Positions 25,086-33,730 of a stretch of DNA of 34,268 nucleotides are shown piece by piece. Source of the DNA: an uncultured Eubacteriales bacterium (GTDB lineage: Bacteria; Bacillota; Clostridia; Peptostreptococcales; Anaerovoracaceae); contig CAJLHL010000011.1 of the NCBI GenBank assembly GCA_905206455.1, forward strand, positions 1 to 34,268, written 5' to 3'. Every line of letters starts with the position of its first letter. Positions within the stretch are counted from its first letter, which is position 1. A model generated the notes under the pieces. That model had not been told where the DNA came from, did not search any database, and was given only the letters and a program-made list of their open reading frames with translations. The translations under genes and the position numbers were made by a program.

Positions 25086-25132
25086 AACAGTATATAACAG
25101 TTGACAACAGTCATACACTGTTATATGCTGTT
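25086..25132 (+). promoter_or_regulatory. Promoter with overlapping dyad operator for the plus-strand GntR-ABC operon
   Basis: TTGACA (25101-25106) and TATGCT (25124-25129) with a 17-bp spacer form a good promoter. AACAGTATATAACAGT (25086-25101) and ACTGTTATATGCTGTT (25117-25132) are complementary at 15 of 16 positions with a 15-bp spacer. The arms cover the edge of the -35 box and the whole -10 box, as expected for GntR repression. Confidence 0.7.
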
Positions 25133-25224
25133 AACACAAAATTGCTTTTCGAAAAGAACCGGTTCTCCTCCGGGTTTTCCGCGGAGTACCGGCACAATTG
25201 CCAATCGCATGGAAAGGGCTGCCT

Positions 25225-25596
25225 ATGAATATCATTATCAACCACTCATCGATGATACCGATCTACGAACAGATCACCGCGCAGATCAAGGCCTCGGTCA
25301 TGGACGGAATTCTGAAAGCGGACGACGCTCTGCCTTCGGTACGTTCTTTGTCCAAGGAACTTAAAATCAGCGCGCTGACGGTGAAAAAAGCGTACGACCG
25401 CCTGGAAGAAGAGGGATTCGTCGTCACCATCCATGGAAAAGGGAGTTTCATCGCCGCCGCAAATCAGGAACTCATGCTGGAAGAACGCCGCAAAGACGTG
25501 GAAGCCGATCTGGAGACAGCCATTCAGAAAGGCCGCCAGTACGGTCTCACCGATCCGGAGATCCGCGCGCTGTTTGAATTGATTATCGAAGACTGA
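25225..25596 (+). CDS. GntR-family regulator, YtrA subfamily (second copy)
   Basis: The 123-residue protein has the same layout as the divergent regulator: PIYEQITAQIKASVMDG, LPSVRSLSKELKISALTVKKAYDRLEEEGFV, and a short C-terminal helix pair. GGAAAGGG stands before the ATG at 25225. It is the first gene of a three-gene operon. Its recognition helix (SALTVKKAYD) differs from that of the divergent regulator (NPNTVQKAYR), so the two may bind different half-sites. Confidence 0.92.
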   Translation: MNIIINHSSMIPIYEQITAQIKASVMDGILKADDALPSVRSLSKELKISALTVKKAYDRLEEEGFVVTIHGKGSFIAAANQELMLEERRKDVEADLETAIQKGRQYGLTDPEIRALFELIIED

Positions 25597-25672
25597 TACC
25601 GGCGCTCGCCGCTATTTTCATACAAAATCAAGTCCCGTGCCTGACGGCAGAAAAAGAATTATGGAGGAAAAA

Positions 25673-26527
25673 ATGCTGAAAATAGATCATCTGAAAAAAA
25701 ATTACGGGAGTTTCCGGCTGGACTGTTCGCTTGAAGTCAGCCCCGGATGCATCACCGGACTGGTGGGCCCCAACGGTTCCGGAAAGAGCACCACATTTAA
25801 ATCCGTGCTGGGACTCGTCCGCATCGACGAAGGCAGTGTAAAAATATTCGGAAGAGATCTCTGCGATCTGAATACTCGCGACAGAGAAAATATCGGCGTC
25901 GTTCTATCCGATTCCGGTTTCAGCAATTATCTGAATATCAAAGATATTCTTCCCATTATGAATCATTTCTACCGGAATTTTGACCGCAATACCTTCGTGG
26001 CGCGCTGCCGCCGCTTTCAGCTGCCTTTCGATAAAAAACTGAAAGATTTCTCCATCGGAATGAAAGCTCAGCTGAAAATTCTTCTGGCGCTGAGCCACCG
26101 GGCGCAGCTGATCATTCTGGATGAGCCTACCTCCGGTCTGGACGTGGTGGCCAGAGACACCGTTCTCGATCTGATCCGCGAATATCTGGAAGAGGACGAA
26201 CGCCGTTCTGTCCTCATCAGCTCCCACATCGCCGGCGATCTGGAAAAACTCTGCGACGACCTGTACATGATTCACGACGGACATATCGTGTTTCACGAGG
26301 AGACCGATGTGCTGCTCAGTGAATACGGGCTGCTGAAAGTCAGCGCACAGCAGTACGACCGCCTTGACAAAAGATATCTTCTCCGAATGATGAAAGAGAG
26401 CTTCGGCATCAGCTGCCTCACTTCGGAAAAACGTTATTATGAAGAAAATTATCCCGGCATCGTTATCGAAAAAGGGAGCATCGACGAGATGATCACCATG
26501 ATGGTAAAAGGAGGAAACGTAAAATGA
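25673..26527 (+). CDS. ABC transporter ATP-binding protein
   Basis: The 284-residue ATPase has Walker A GLVGPNGSGKSTTF, signature-like FSIGMKAQLK, Walker B LIILDEPTSGLD and H-loop ISSHIAGDLE. The start at 25673 follows GGAGG by five bases. The stop overlaps the next start by four bases (ATGA), so it is translated together with the permease. Confidence 0.93.
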   Translation: MLKIDHLKKNYGSFRLDCSLEVSPGCITGLVGPNGSGKSTTFKSVLGLVRIDEGSVKIFGRDLCDLNTRDRENIGVVLSDSGFSNYLNIKDILPIMNHFYRNFDRNTFVARCRRFQLPFDKKLKDFSIGMKAQLKILLALSHRAQLIILDEPTSGLDVVARDTVLDLIREYLEEDERRSVLISSHIAGDLEKLCDDLYMIHDGHIVFHEETDVLLSEYGLLKVSAQQYDRLDKRYLLRMMKESFGISCLTSEKRYYEENYPGIVIEKGSIDEMITMMVKGGNVK

Positions 26528-27180
26528 AAGGACTTATGATCAAAGATCTGAAGCTCATGAAAAACCAGAAAAGCTTCGCCGTGATTTTCGCTGCAGTCAT
26601 CCTTTTCTATCTTTTCACGGAAGTCACCGCTACGATTATCATCGGTTACGCCTGTATCGTCAGCGCGATGTTCACGGTAGGAACACTGTCCTACGACGAT
26701 CTGGACAACGGAAACGCATTCCTCTTCACTCTGCCTTTCGCGAGAAAATCCTATGCTGCGGAAAAATATATTCTCACCATACTGACAAATATCATCGTAT
26801 GGACGGTCTCTACCGCGCTGGCTATCGTATTCGATCTGCACCGGGTTCCGGACCTCGTCCTCTCCGAATATATTTTCACAGCGCTGCTCATCGCTGCGCT
26901 GACCTTCCTGCTCAATGCCGTCATGATTCCCACACAGATGAAATTCGGGGGAAACAGAGGCATCATCGCTATGATGGCGATTTTCCTCATCGGCTCGGCC
27001 GTTATTTACTTCGCGATGAAAATTCTCAGCGGCTTCGGTATCGACGTAAAAAGCATGCTGAACGCGCTGCAGTCCCTTTCGCTGTCTGTCTTCAGCGCAG
27101 GATGCCTGATATTTTCTCTCCTGTGTCTGCTGATTTCCTACAGGATCAGCGTCAGAATCATAGAAAACAAAGAATTTTAG
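26524..27180 (+). CDS. ABC-2-type membrane permease
   Basis: The 218-residue protein has six predicted membrane helices, for example FAVIFAAVILFYLF, IIIGYACIVSAM, IVWTVSTALAIVF and FLIGSAVIYFAMKI. It carries the ABC-2 motif at the start (MIKDLKLMKNQK). It is small, with no extracytoplasmic domain, in contrast to the divergent 715-residue permease. Together with the ATPase it should form a homodimeric exporter. Confidence 0.88.
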   Translation: MKGLMIKDLKLMKNQKSFAVIFAAVILFYLFTEVTATIIIGYACIVSAMFTVGTLSYDDLDNGNAFLFTLPFARKSYAAEKYILTILTNIIVWTVSTALAIVFDLHRVPDLVLSEYIFTALLIAALTFLLNAVMIPTQMKFGGNRGIIAMMAIFLIGSAVIYFAMKILSGFGIDVKSMLNALQSLSLSVFSAGCLIFSLLCLLISYRISVRIIENKEF

Positions 27181-27568
27181 ACGAAAAGATCCTTCGGAAT
27201 CTCCGCATGAGCAGGACAACGCTCCGCACTTTCTTGCATCCCCTTTCCGTTTCCGTTAAAATAAACATATAATCCGACGCCGGTCTTATCCCGGAGAGAC
27301 CCTATTCACGGAAAAATCTCCCGGGAACCGCCGAGTTCAGCCGTATAAAAGAAAAGGGAGCTTCACACGTTTCAGATTTCAAACTTTACGGAGAACGGCG
27401 ATATCCCGTTCTCGGTCCGGCAGGCGCTTTTACCGCTGTAGAATACCTGCGCGGAGAGCGGCAGAGAACGAAAGATGTCTTTTTCGGGGTTTACAAACTC
27501 CGCATCGCTCGATATAATATTTTTAGGGAATGAAGTTCTCCCCCGAGAAATCGAAACCGCTGATTCAG

Positions 27569-27605
27569 CTGATGACTTCTGTGATTTTTTCACAGATGTC
27601 ATCAG
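27569..27605 (+). terminator. Strong rho-independent terminator
   Basis: CTGATGACTTCTGTGA (27569-27584) pairs with TCACAGATGTCATCAG (27590-27605) with one T/T mismatch. The run TTTTTTGTTTTTT follows on the plus strand. Confidence 0.85.
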
Positions 27606-27626
27606 TTTTTTGTTTTTTGACTTCCG

Positions 27627-27725
27627 GGGATCTCACCGAATGCGATAACGCGGTCTTCCCATCAGGCTCGCACCGGGAACAATCGCAGCCCGGGATCTCT
27701 CCGGATGCGATAACGGGACTTTCCC
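27627..27725. repeat. Imperfect direct repeat, two 34-bp copies
   Basis: Copies at 27627-27660 and 27692-27725 share GGGATCTC, then ATGCGATAACG, and end TTCCC; they match at 28 of 34 positions with a 65-bp period. The origin is unknown. Confidence 0.6.
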
Positions 27726-27901
27726 CGCCGGTTTGCGTTCCCGACATCACGGGCCATCATTCTCATCTCCAGAGACTGTGATCGCGCCTGCGGGAACTTG
27801 CATCCCGCGAAAACCGGCGCGCGAAAACCCGTGACATATATTGCACCGCCCGAAGTTATCAGCCTCATAAAGAAATTTTTTAATATCAGGAGGAATTTAT
27901 C

Positions 27902-29113
27902 ATGCTGACATCGCTCGCACTCATCTTTCTCGTCGGTCTGTCTGCGGCCGGTATCTGCCGCTGTCTGAAACTGCCGCGGATTATCGGTATGCTGATTACA
28001 GGAATCGTTCTGGGCCCCTATGCGCTGGATTTTCTGGATCCGTCGATTCTGTCCATATCTGCAGAACTGCGCCAGGCGGCGCTGATCATCATCCTTCTGA
28101 AAGCAGGTCTTTCCTTGGATCCGGCGGATCTGAGACGAGTAGGCCGGCCGGCAGTCCTGATGTCGTTTCTGCCGGCCAGTTTCGAAATTCTCGCTTTTGT
28201 CCTTTTCGCCCCGCACATTCTCGGCGTCACGAGAATCGAAGCCGCGGTGATGGGCGCCGTACTGGGAGCCGTTTCCCCTGCGGTGGTGATTCCACGGATG
28301 GTTCAGCTGATGGAGACGAAGCGCGGCACCTCCAAAAGCATTCCGCAGCTCATCATGGCGGGAGCCTCCTGTGATGATATTTTCGTCATCGTGCTCTTTT
28401 CCGCCTTCGTCAGTATGGCGCAGGGCGGAAGCGCTCATATGACAGATTTCATCAATATTCCCGTTTCAATTCTTCTGGGAACCGCGCTGGGGGCTCTGAC
28501 AGGGTATCTTCTCTTCCGGTTCTTCGAGACGGCTTACGTCCGTCAGCACTACATCCGAAACAGCATGAAAGTCATCATTGTACTGGGGACGTCCTTCCTG
28601 CTGATGGCAGTCGAAACATGGCTGAAAGGCACAGTGTCTGTCTCCGGTCTGCTGTCAGTGGTCAGCATGGCCTGTATGCTGAAGATTCAGAGCCCCGGAT
28701 CTGTATCAAACCGTCTCTCCGAAAAATTCGGAAAACTGTGGATCGCCGCCGAAGTCCTCCTCTTTGTTTTAGTAGGCGCCGCCGTAGATATCCGTTATAC
28801 GCTGAGCGCGGGTCTGGCGGCTGCAGCCATGATCCTCCTCGCTCTGCTCTTCCGTTCCGCTGCGGTCTGTCTGTGTCTGCTGGGCACACAGCTCACAGGA
28901 AAAGAACGTCTCTTCTGCATCATCGCCTACCTGCCGAAAGCCACCGTACAGGCGGCCATCGGCTCTGTTCCCCTCGCCATGGGACTGCCCTGCGGCGAAA
29001 TCGTGCTCTCCACAGCGGTTCTGGCCATACTCATCACGGCTCCTCTGGGGGCCATCGGTATGGATCTGACTTACCGGCGCCTGCTCTCCGACGATTCGCA
29101 GACTCTCTCGTAA
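27902..29113 (+). CDS. Cation/proton antiporter (CPA family, NhaP/Kef-like)
   Basis: The 403-residue protein has about twelve membrane helices and no C-terminal TrkA or universal-stress domain. Conserved transport motifs are ITGIVLGPYAL, MGAVLGAVSPAVVIPRMV and GASCDDIFVIV, whose Asp pair is the ion site in CPA antiporters. It should exchange Na+ or K+ for H+. AGGAGGA precedes the ATG. Its last 43 bp overlap the 3' end of the convergent guanine deaminase gene. Confidence 0.88.
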   Translation: MLTSLALIFLVGLSAAGICRCLKLPRIIGMLITGIVLGPYALDFLDPSILSISAELRQAALIIILLKAGLSLDPADLRRVGRPAVLMSFLPASFEILAFVLFAPHILGVTRIEAAVMGAVLGAVSPAVVIPRMVQLMETKRGTSKSIPQLIMAGASCDDIFVIVLFSAFVSMAQGGSAHMTDFINIPVSILLGTALGALTGYLLFRFFETAYVRQHYIRNSMKVIIVLGTSFLLMAVETWLKGTVSVSGLLSVVSMACMLKIQSPGSVSNRLSEKFGKLWIAAEVLLFVLVGAAVDIRYTLSAGLAAAAMILLALLFRSAAVCLCLLGTQLTGKERLFCIIAYLPKATVQAAIGSVPLAMGLPCGEIVLSTAVLAILITAPLGAIGMDLTYRRLLSDDSQTLS

Positions 29114-30378
29114 ACCTTTCTGCCTCTCACGTACTTTTCACACAGAGCCGTCAGATCTGCGGACAGATATGCCGCTCTTTCGATGCGTTCCCTTACGGAC
29201 AGCGGCTGCACACAGGGCAGAACCGAATCATCCAGGACGACCGCATCCAGTTCAAATCCCCTCTCAAAACTGCCGACTTTTCCGAAAAAGGCTCCGCCTC
29301 CCGCCGTCGCCAGATAAAAGGCTTCTTCAAAAGCCAGAGGCAGGCTGTTCCGATCGATCAGCCGCCAATACAGCTTCGACACCTGTATCGCATCCGTCAT
29401 CGCCCGGAAAATGGACTCTGTCTGCCCTCCTGCCACATCGCTTCCCAGACCGATATTCAGACCTCTGTCCAGATAACTGCGCACCGGCGCGATACCGGAG
29501 GCCAAGTTCATATTGGAAGCCGGGCAATGGGCGATAAATACGCCGTTATCTTTCATCAGTTCCGTCTCCTGCGTACAGGAATAAACACAGTGAGCCATGA
29601 CTGTTTTCGCCTCGCCGCCGAAGAGGCCGAACCTCTGATAAGCGTCGCCGTAAAACTGCGCTTCGGGACAGAGCTCCTTCACCCACGCCACTTCGTCCTG
29701 GTTTTCCGACAGATGGGACTGCACCGGCAGCGCATATTCCCGGCGGATTTCCGCCAGAGATCTCATCAGTTCGTCTGTACAGCTGGGGATAAAGCGAGGC
29801 GTCAGAATAGGAAAAGTGCGCTCGTATTTTCCGCGGACACTTTCCAGCCAAGCGACGGTATCGGCCGCCGACGAAACGCTGTCTTCCCTCAGCTCCTCCG
29901 GAGCATTTCTGTCCATATTGATCTTTCCTACGAAAGAAACGATCCCGGTCGCTTCCATATGATCCATGAGAATTTTCGTGGACTCACTGTGACGGGTAGC
30001 GAAAATACAGGCTCTCGTCGTAGCGCTTTTCTTCATCTGATCTGCGAAAACAGCGTACGCCCGTTCCGCATACTCCGTGTCGCCGTATTTCACTTCTGCG
30101 GGAAACGTCTGACGGTCCAGCCATTCGATGAGCTCCAGATCCATCGCCGTTCCCCGGAATTCGTACTGCGGCGCGTGGATATGAAGATCAGTCAGCCCGG
30201 GCACGATCAGCTTTCCCGTGAGGTCTCTCAAAGGCAGACCCCGGTATTCCTTCGGCAGTTCCTCAAAGACGCCCAGAGATACCCCTTCCGCGCACACCAG
30301 ATAACCTCCGGAAACCGTCCGCATCTCATCCTTTGAAACACTCCAGCCGATATCACCCTTTAAAATAAAACCATCCAT
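29071..30378 (-). CDS. guaD: Guanine deaminase (amidohydrolase)
   Basis: The 435-residue metal-dependent amidohydrolase has the zinc-binding LTDLHIHAPQYEFRG, PRFIPSCTDELM, LPVQSHLSENQDEVAWV, VMAHCVYSC and NIGLGSDVAGG, the ordered guanine-deaminase set. It converts guanine to xanthine and ammonia in purine salvage or catabolism. The start at 30378 has GGAGG 11 bases upstream. A longer frame would start at 30429 with a polar leader and no ribosome site. The only neighbour on the same strand is bceB, behind a terminator. Confidence 0.92.
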   Translation of the reverse strand: MDGFILKGDIGWSVSKDEMRTVSGGYLVCAEGVSLGVFEELPKEYRGLPLRDLTGKLIVPGLTDLHIHAPQYEFRGTAMDLELIEWLDRQTFPAEVKYGDTEYAERAYAVFADQMKKSATTRACIFATRHSESTKILMDHMEATGIVSFVGKINMDRNAPEELREDSVSSAADTVAWLESVRGKYERTFPILTPRFIPSCTDELMRSLAEIRREYALPVQSHLSENQDEVAWVKELCPEAQFYGDAYQRFGLFGGEAKTVMAHCVYSCTQETELMKDNGVFIAHCPASNMNLASGIAPVRSYLDRGLNIGLGSDVAGGQTESIFRAMTDAIQVSKLYWRLIDRNSLPLAFEEAFYLATAGGGAFFGKVGSFERGFELDAVVLDDSVLPCVQPLSVRERIERAAYLSADLTALCEKYVRGRKVYERVCESSESRRR

Positions 30379-30571
30379 TAAATCACATTCCTCCTGCGTT
30401 CCTTCGCATTCCCGTTCTGTTTTTTCCATTTTATCAAATTTCCTTCCGAAATACTGCTACATTTTCTCCGCTCTCTTTAAAATGCCCGCATTCCCAGCGG
30501 CAGCTCCTTAAAATTCCCGCCAATGAAACACTCTGCGAGACATGAAATACGGCGGAAAGTGCAAAAACAGC

Positions 30572-30610
30572 CGAGGGGAAGGAGCCTGTATCACAGGCTC
30601 CTTCCCCTCG
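30572..30610 (-). terminator. Terminator after the BceAB-type operon
   Basis: CGAGGGGAAGGAGCCTG (30572-30588) and CAGGCTCCTTCCCCTCG (30594-30610) make a perfect 17-bp stem with a TATCA loop. The minus strand continues GCTGTTTTTG. Confidence 0.88.
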
Positions 30611-30633
30611 ATCTTTCCCCTTGCCGCACTCAT

Positions 30634-32661
30634 TTATGACACGATCTTATAATACGCCTTGGCGGTCAGAGCATAGACAGCGGCATAACACACGGCGAAA
30701 ACGCATACGACGGCTGCCGTACAGACGATAAATACCGACACATCCGACAGTCCCATCATTCCGAGAATGATCTTGACCATCGGAAAGGCGAAAACTGTGT
30801 GAATTACAGCCGCCGCCAGCGGCAGGAAAAACATGGTGAGAATCTGACTCTTGACCGCCGACCGGATTTCCGTATTGCTCAGCCCCACCTTTTTCATGAT
30901 TTCGAAACGCTCTTTATCCTCGTAGCCCTCGATAATCTGCTTATAATAGATGATCAGCACCGTGGCGAATATGAACAGCAGTCCCAGGAAAAGTCCGATA
31001 AACAGAAAACTTCCATAAAGACCGTAGACCCGGTTTACACTGTCCGCCCGGGAAGACACCGTCGTCGTCGGATAATCGTACCGGCTCATATCCGCAGAGT
31101 TTCCTCCGCCTTCGCCGGCGGCCTTCCGGGCTTGGCTGATATTGGCAGACACCTCGTTATAAAAAGCTTTTTCCTGGTCGTCAGTACCGGAGAGATCGAA
31201 CTGAAAGATCCGGTTGACGACGCTGTAATGCTCTTCGTAAAGATCTCTCTGAAGCCGGTCGATTCGCTCCATCATACTCTCGTCGCTGAGGACGATGTAA
31301 TATACGTCATCCACAGGATAAGACGTTCTGCCCGGCATCGGAGATTCGTCGGCGGTGTCTTTCACCCGCAGCTTTGTTCCGAGAATATCGAGAGTGTCCC
31401 CTGCCTCAAGGCGGGATTTTTTCTTTACCGAAGAACTGTTCCAGACCAGGACCTCATCTTGCGCAAGATCTGTTTTTTGTCCTGTCAGATTCAGATAAGA
31501 GTGGCTGTCCATGAAGATCAGCACCGCCACGTTGTTCATACTGGCATTATCCAGATCGGATCTTTCAAACGCAGTACCATCTTTCACAAAAGTCACCGAC
31601 AACGTCTCGTAAGAAGAATAGTTTTCGATTTCCAGGTTCATTTCAGATGCGATCCGGTTCATCTCTTCTGCGGCCTCCACCTGTCCGCCCTCCGGATAAG
31701 CGCCGCTGATGTCATAAGGATAGTTCTGCTTCACAATATCGCTGACTCCCACATACAGGCTGACCGTACTGGAGAGCATGACCAGGACTACAGTGGACAG
31801 AACGCAGATATTTGCCAGTCCCACGGCATTCTGCTTCATCCGGTAGATCATACCGGAGACGGAAATAAAATGATTCGGCTTGTAGTAATAATTTTCCCTC
31901 TTCTTGACGCCTTTCAGTATAGCGACAGAGCCCGCGGTAAACAGGCAGTACGTACCGATGATGACAAAGATAACCGCTACGAAAAACATTAAAAACGCAT
32001 AAATCCCCTTGGAACCCAGAGCCAGACCGTAGCCCGCGGCTAAAGACACCGCGCCGGCGACCGCCAGAATCTTTCTGCTCTTCGGCTCCCGTTCTCCTGC
32101 CGACGCGCCCTGCAGCAGTTCCGCCGGCCTCGATCGCTGAATCCGGGCGATATCCGTGATGAGGATGAGCAGAAAAATCACGGTGAAAAGCGCCAGAGTC
32201 ATCAGGACCGGACGGGAGCTCAGATGATACTTTACCTGTTCCAGGTGAAGAGTCTTCAAGAGGATGAGAAACATCAGCCGGTCAAAGAGAATCCCCGTCA
32301 AGAGACCGCCTCCGATACTGATGACAGCGGTGACGACTTTCTCCCAGACCAGCATCCGTCCGATATGGCGTTTTTCCATTCCGAAGATATTGTAGAGCGC
32401 GAGTTCTTTTTTTCTTCTTTTAATCAGAAAACTGTTGGTGTAAAAGAGAAAAATCGCGGAGAACAGAGCGATCACGATCACTCCCAGCCCCAGAATCATC
32501 TGAGCGTCCTGTCTGGAAGTCAGAGTCTCATTGGTGTAGATACTGCACATGTTGAAAAACATAGCTGCAGCGGCGATGCACGTCAGCAGAAACGGCAGAT
32601 AAAACTTTCCGTTTTTTCGGATATTGCCGAGAGCAAGTCTCAGATAGAAGTTCTTTCTCAT
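30634..32661 (-). CDS. BceB-type ABC transporter permease (FtsX-like)
   Basis: The 675-residue protein has the start typical of BceB (FYLRLALGNIRKNGKFYLPF), then ten membrane helices. A large extracytoplasmic domain of about 220 residues (roughly 305-525; from SDIVKQNYPYDISGAYPEGG) lies between helices 7 and 8, as in BceB. This domain binds peptide antibiotics and their lipid II-type targets. The last four residues of the ATPase gene are joined to its ATG (TAATG). No histidine kinase/response regulator pair is in the window, though family members usually need one. Confidence 0.9.
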   Translation of the reverse strand: MRKNFYLRLALGNIRKNGKFYLPFLLTCIAAAAMFFNMCSIYTNETLTSRQDAQMILGLGVIVIALFSAIFLFYTNSFLIKRRKKELALYNIFGMEKRHIGRMLVWEKVVTAVISIGGGLLTGILFDRLMFLILLKTLHLEQVKYHLSSRPVLMTLALFTVIFLLILITDIARIQRSRPAELLQGASAGEREPKSRKILAVAGAVSLAAGYGLALGSKGIYAFLMFFVAVIFVIIGTYCLFTAGSVAILKGVKKRENYYYKPNHFISVSGMIYRMKQNAVGLANICVLSTVVLVMLSSTVSLYVGVSDIVKQNYPYDISGAYPEGGQVEAAEEMNRIASEMNLEIENYSSYETLSVTFVKDGTAFERSDLDNASMNNVAVLIFMDSHSYLNLTGQKTDLAQDEVLVWNSSSVKKKSRLEAGDTLDILGTKLRVKDTADESPMPGRTSYPVDDVYYIVLSDESMMERIDRLQRDLYEEHYSVVNRIFQFDLSGTDDQEKAFYNEVSANISQARKAAGEGGGNSADMSRYDYPTTTVSSRADSVNRVYGLYGSFLFIGLFLGLLFIFATVLIIYYKQIIEGYEDKERFEIMKKVGLSNTEIRSAVKSQILTMFFLPLAAAVIHTVFAFPMVKIILGMMGLSDVSVFIVCTAAVVCVFAVCYAAVYALTAKAYYKIVS

Positions 32662-33422
32662 TACCGATCACCGCCTGTCGCAAGTACGGTGAGAGTATCG
32701 GAAATGAGCTGATACATCTGCTCGTCGTTACGGTTCGCTTTATAAATCTGATGAAATACTTCTCCGTCCCGGATAAACAGCACCCGGTTGGCTCGGCTCG
32801 CCGCTTTGACTGAGTGGGTAACCATGAGAATCGTCTGTCCTTCCCCATTGAGTTCCCCGAAGAGATCCAGCAGTTCATCGGCGGAACGGGAGTCCAGCGC
32901 TCCCGTCGGCTCGTCCGCCAGAATCAGTTTCGGCTGTGTGATGACCGCTCTCGCCACCGCGGCCCGCTGTTTCTGTCCGCCGGAAACTTCATAAGGATAC
33001 TTCTGCAAAAGATCTGTAATCCCCAGCCGGCGGGCCACCGGAGCTAAGAGCGTACTCATCTCCTGATATTTTTTGCCTGACAGCACCAGCGGCAGAAAAA
33101 TATTTTCCTTGAGAGAAAAAGTATCCAGCAGATTAAAGTCCTGAAACACAAATCCCAGATTTTCCCTGCGGAACGCAGAAATTTCCTTCTCGCTGATCTC
33201 ATTCATATTTTTTCCGCCCAATTTCACTTCACCGTTGGTAGGGCGGTCAAAAGCCGCCAGAATATTGAGCAGCGTCGTCTTACCCGAACCGGATTCCCCC
33301 ATGATCGCCACATATTCACCTTCCTCTACGGAAAAGGTAACATTGGAAAGCGCCTGAACGTGGCTTCCTCCCAATCTCTGAACATAGACTTTTTTCAGAT
33401 TACTCACTTCCAGAATAGACAT
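32661..33422 (-). CDS. BceA-type ABC transporter ATP-binding protein
   Basis: The 253-residue ATPase has Walker A MGESGSGKTTLLN, signature VSGGQKQRAAVARA, Walker B LILADEPTGALDS and H-loop MVTHSVKAA. The start at 33422 has GGAGGA seven bases upstream. It is translationally coupled to the permease. The product powers target protection against antimicrobial peptides such as bacitracin. Confidence 0.93.
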   Translation of the reverse strand: MSILEVSNLKKVYVQRLGGSHVQALSNVTFSVEEGEYVAIMGESGSGKTTLLNILAAFDRPTNGEVKLGGKNMNEISEKEISAFRRENLGFVFQDFNLLDTFSLKENIFLPLVLSGKKYQEMSTLLAPVARRLGITDLLQKYPYEVSGGQKQRAAVARAVITQPKLILADEPTGALDSRSADELLDLFGELNGEGQTILMVTHSVKAASRANRVLFIRDGEVFHQIYKANRNDEQMYQLISDTLTVLATGGDR

Positions 33423-33601
33423 CTGAATCTCCTCCTTTACTTCTGTCGGAGGCGCCGTCCAGCTCCTCACAGCCTGCGCTCGATCTCCCCTGTCTGCGGA
33501 TTTTTCAAGCTGGCGGCGCGCACCGACCTCCCCTTCTGAAATTTCGGCAGCCGCTCCCCCTGAAGCAGTTCCGCCTTTGTACGCGTTTATTATATAAAAA
33601 A

Positions 33602-33640
33602 AGAGAAATGCTCCGCCATAGATTCAGCTTACATTTCTCT
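33602..33640 (-). terminator. Terminator between the desulfoferrodoxin-like gene and the bceAB-type operon
   Basis: AGAGAAATG (33602-33610) pairs with CATTTCTCT (33632-33640). On the minus strand seven T residues follow at once. It should end transcription of the 33731-34171 gene. Confidence 0.75.
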
Positions 33641-33730
33641 CTTCTGTCTTACATTTTTGTCACATAAGAGCCGCCTTTGCCCGCCGCCGGCGCCCGAAAT
33701 TTTCTGCGCCGCCGGCCGGAGCGCTGCGGC

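Larger units (their letters stand above)
27181..27901. other. Long gene-free region before the antiporter
   Basis: The only clear structures are an 8-bp hairpin GAGAACGG/CCGTTCTC (27391-27398 with 27406-27413), the terminator at 27569-27605 and the imperfect direct repeat at 27627-27725. A 76-codon minus-strand frame (27372-27602) starts inside the terminator and is not credible. The terminator is 390 bp past the permease stop, so an undetected small RNA or decayed gene may lie before it. Confidence 0.45.

Noticed and set aside
27372..27602. Minus-strand frame of 76 codons in the gene-free region
   Set aside because: Its start codon falls within the terminator stem and it lacks a ribosome site.
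28618..30336. Very long plus-strand open frame (572 codons)
   Set aside because: It lies antisense to the guanine deaminase and across the antiporter in another frame. Its translation is rich in Arg, Ser and His with no domains, the usual shadow of a G+C-biased gene.
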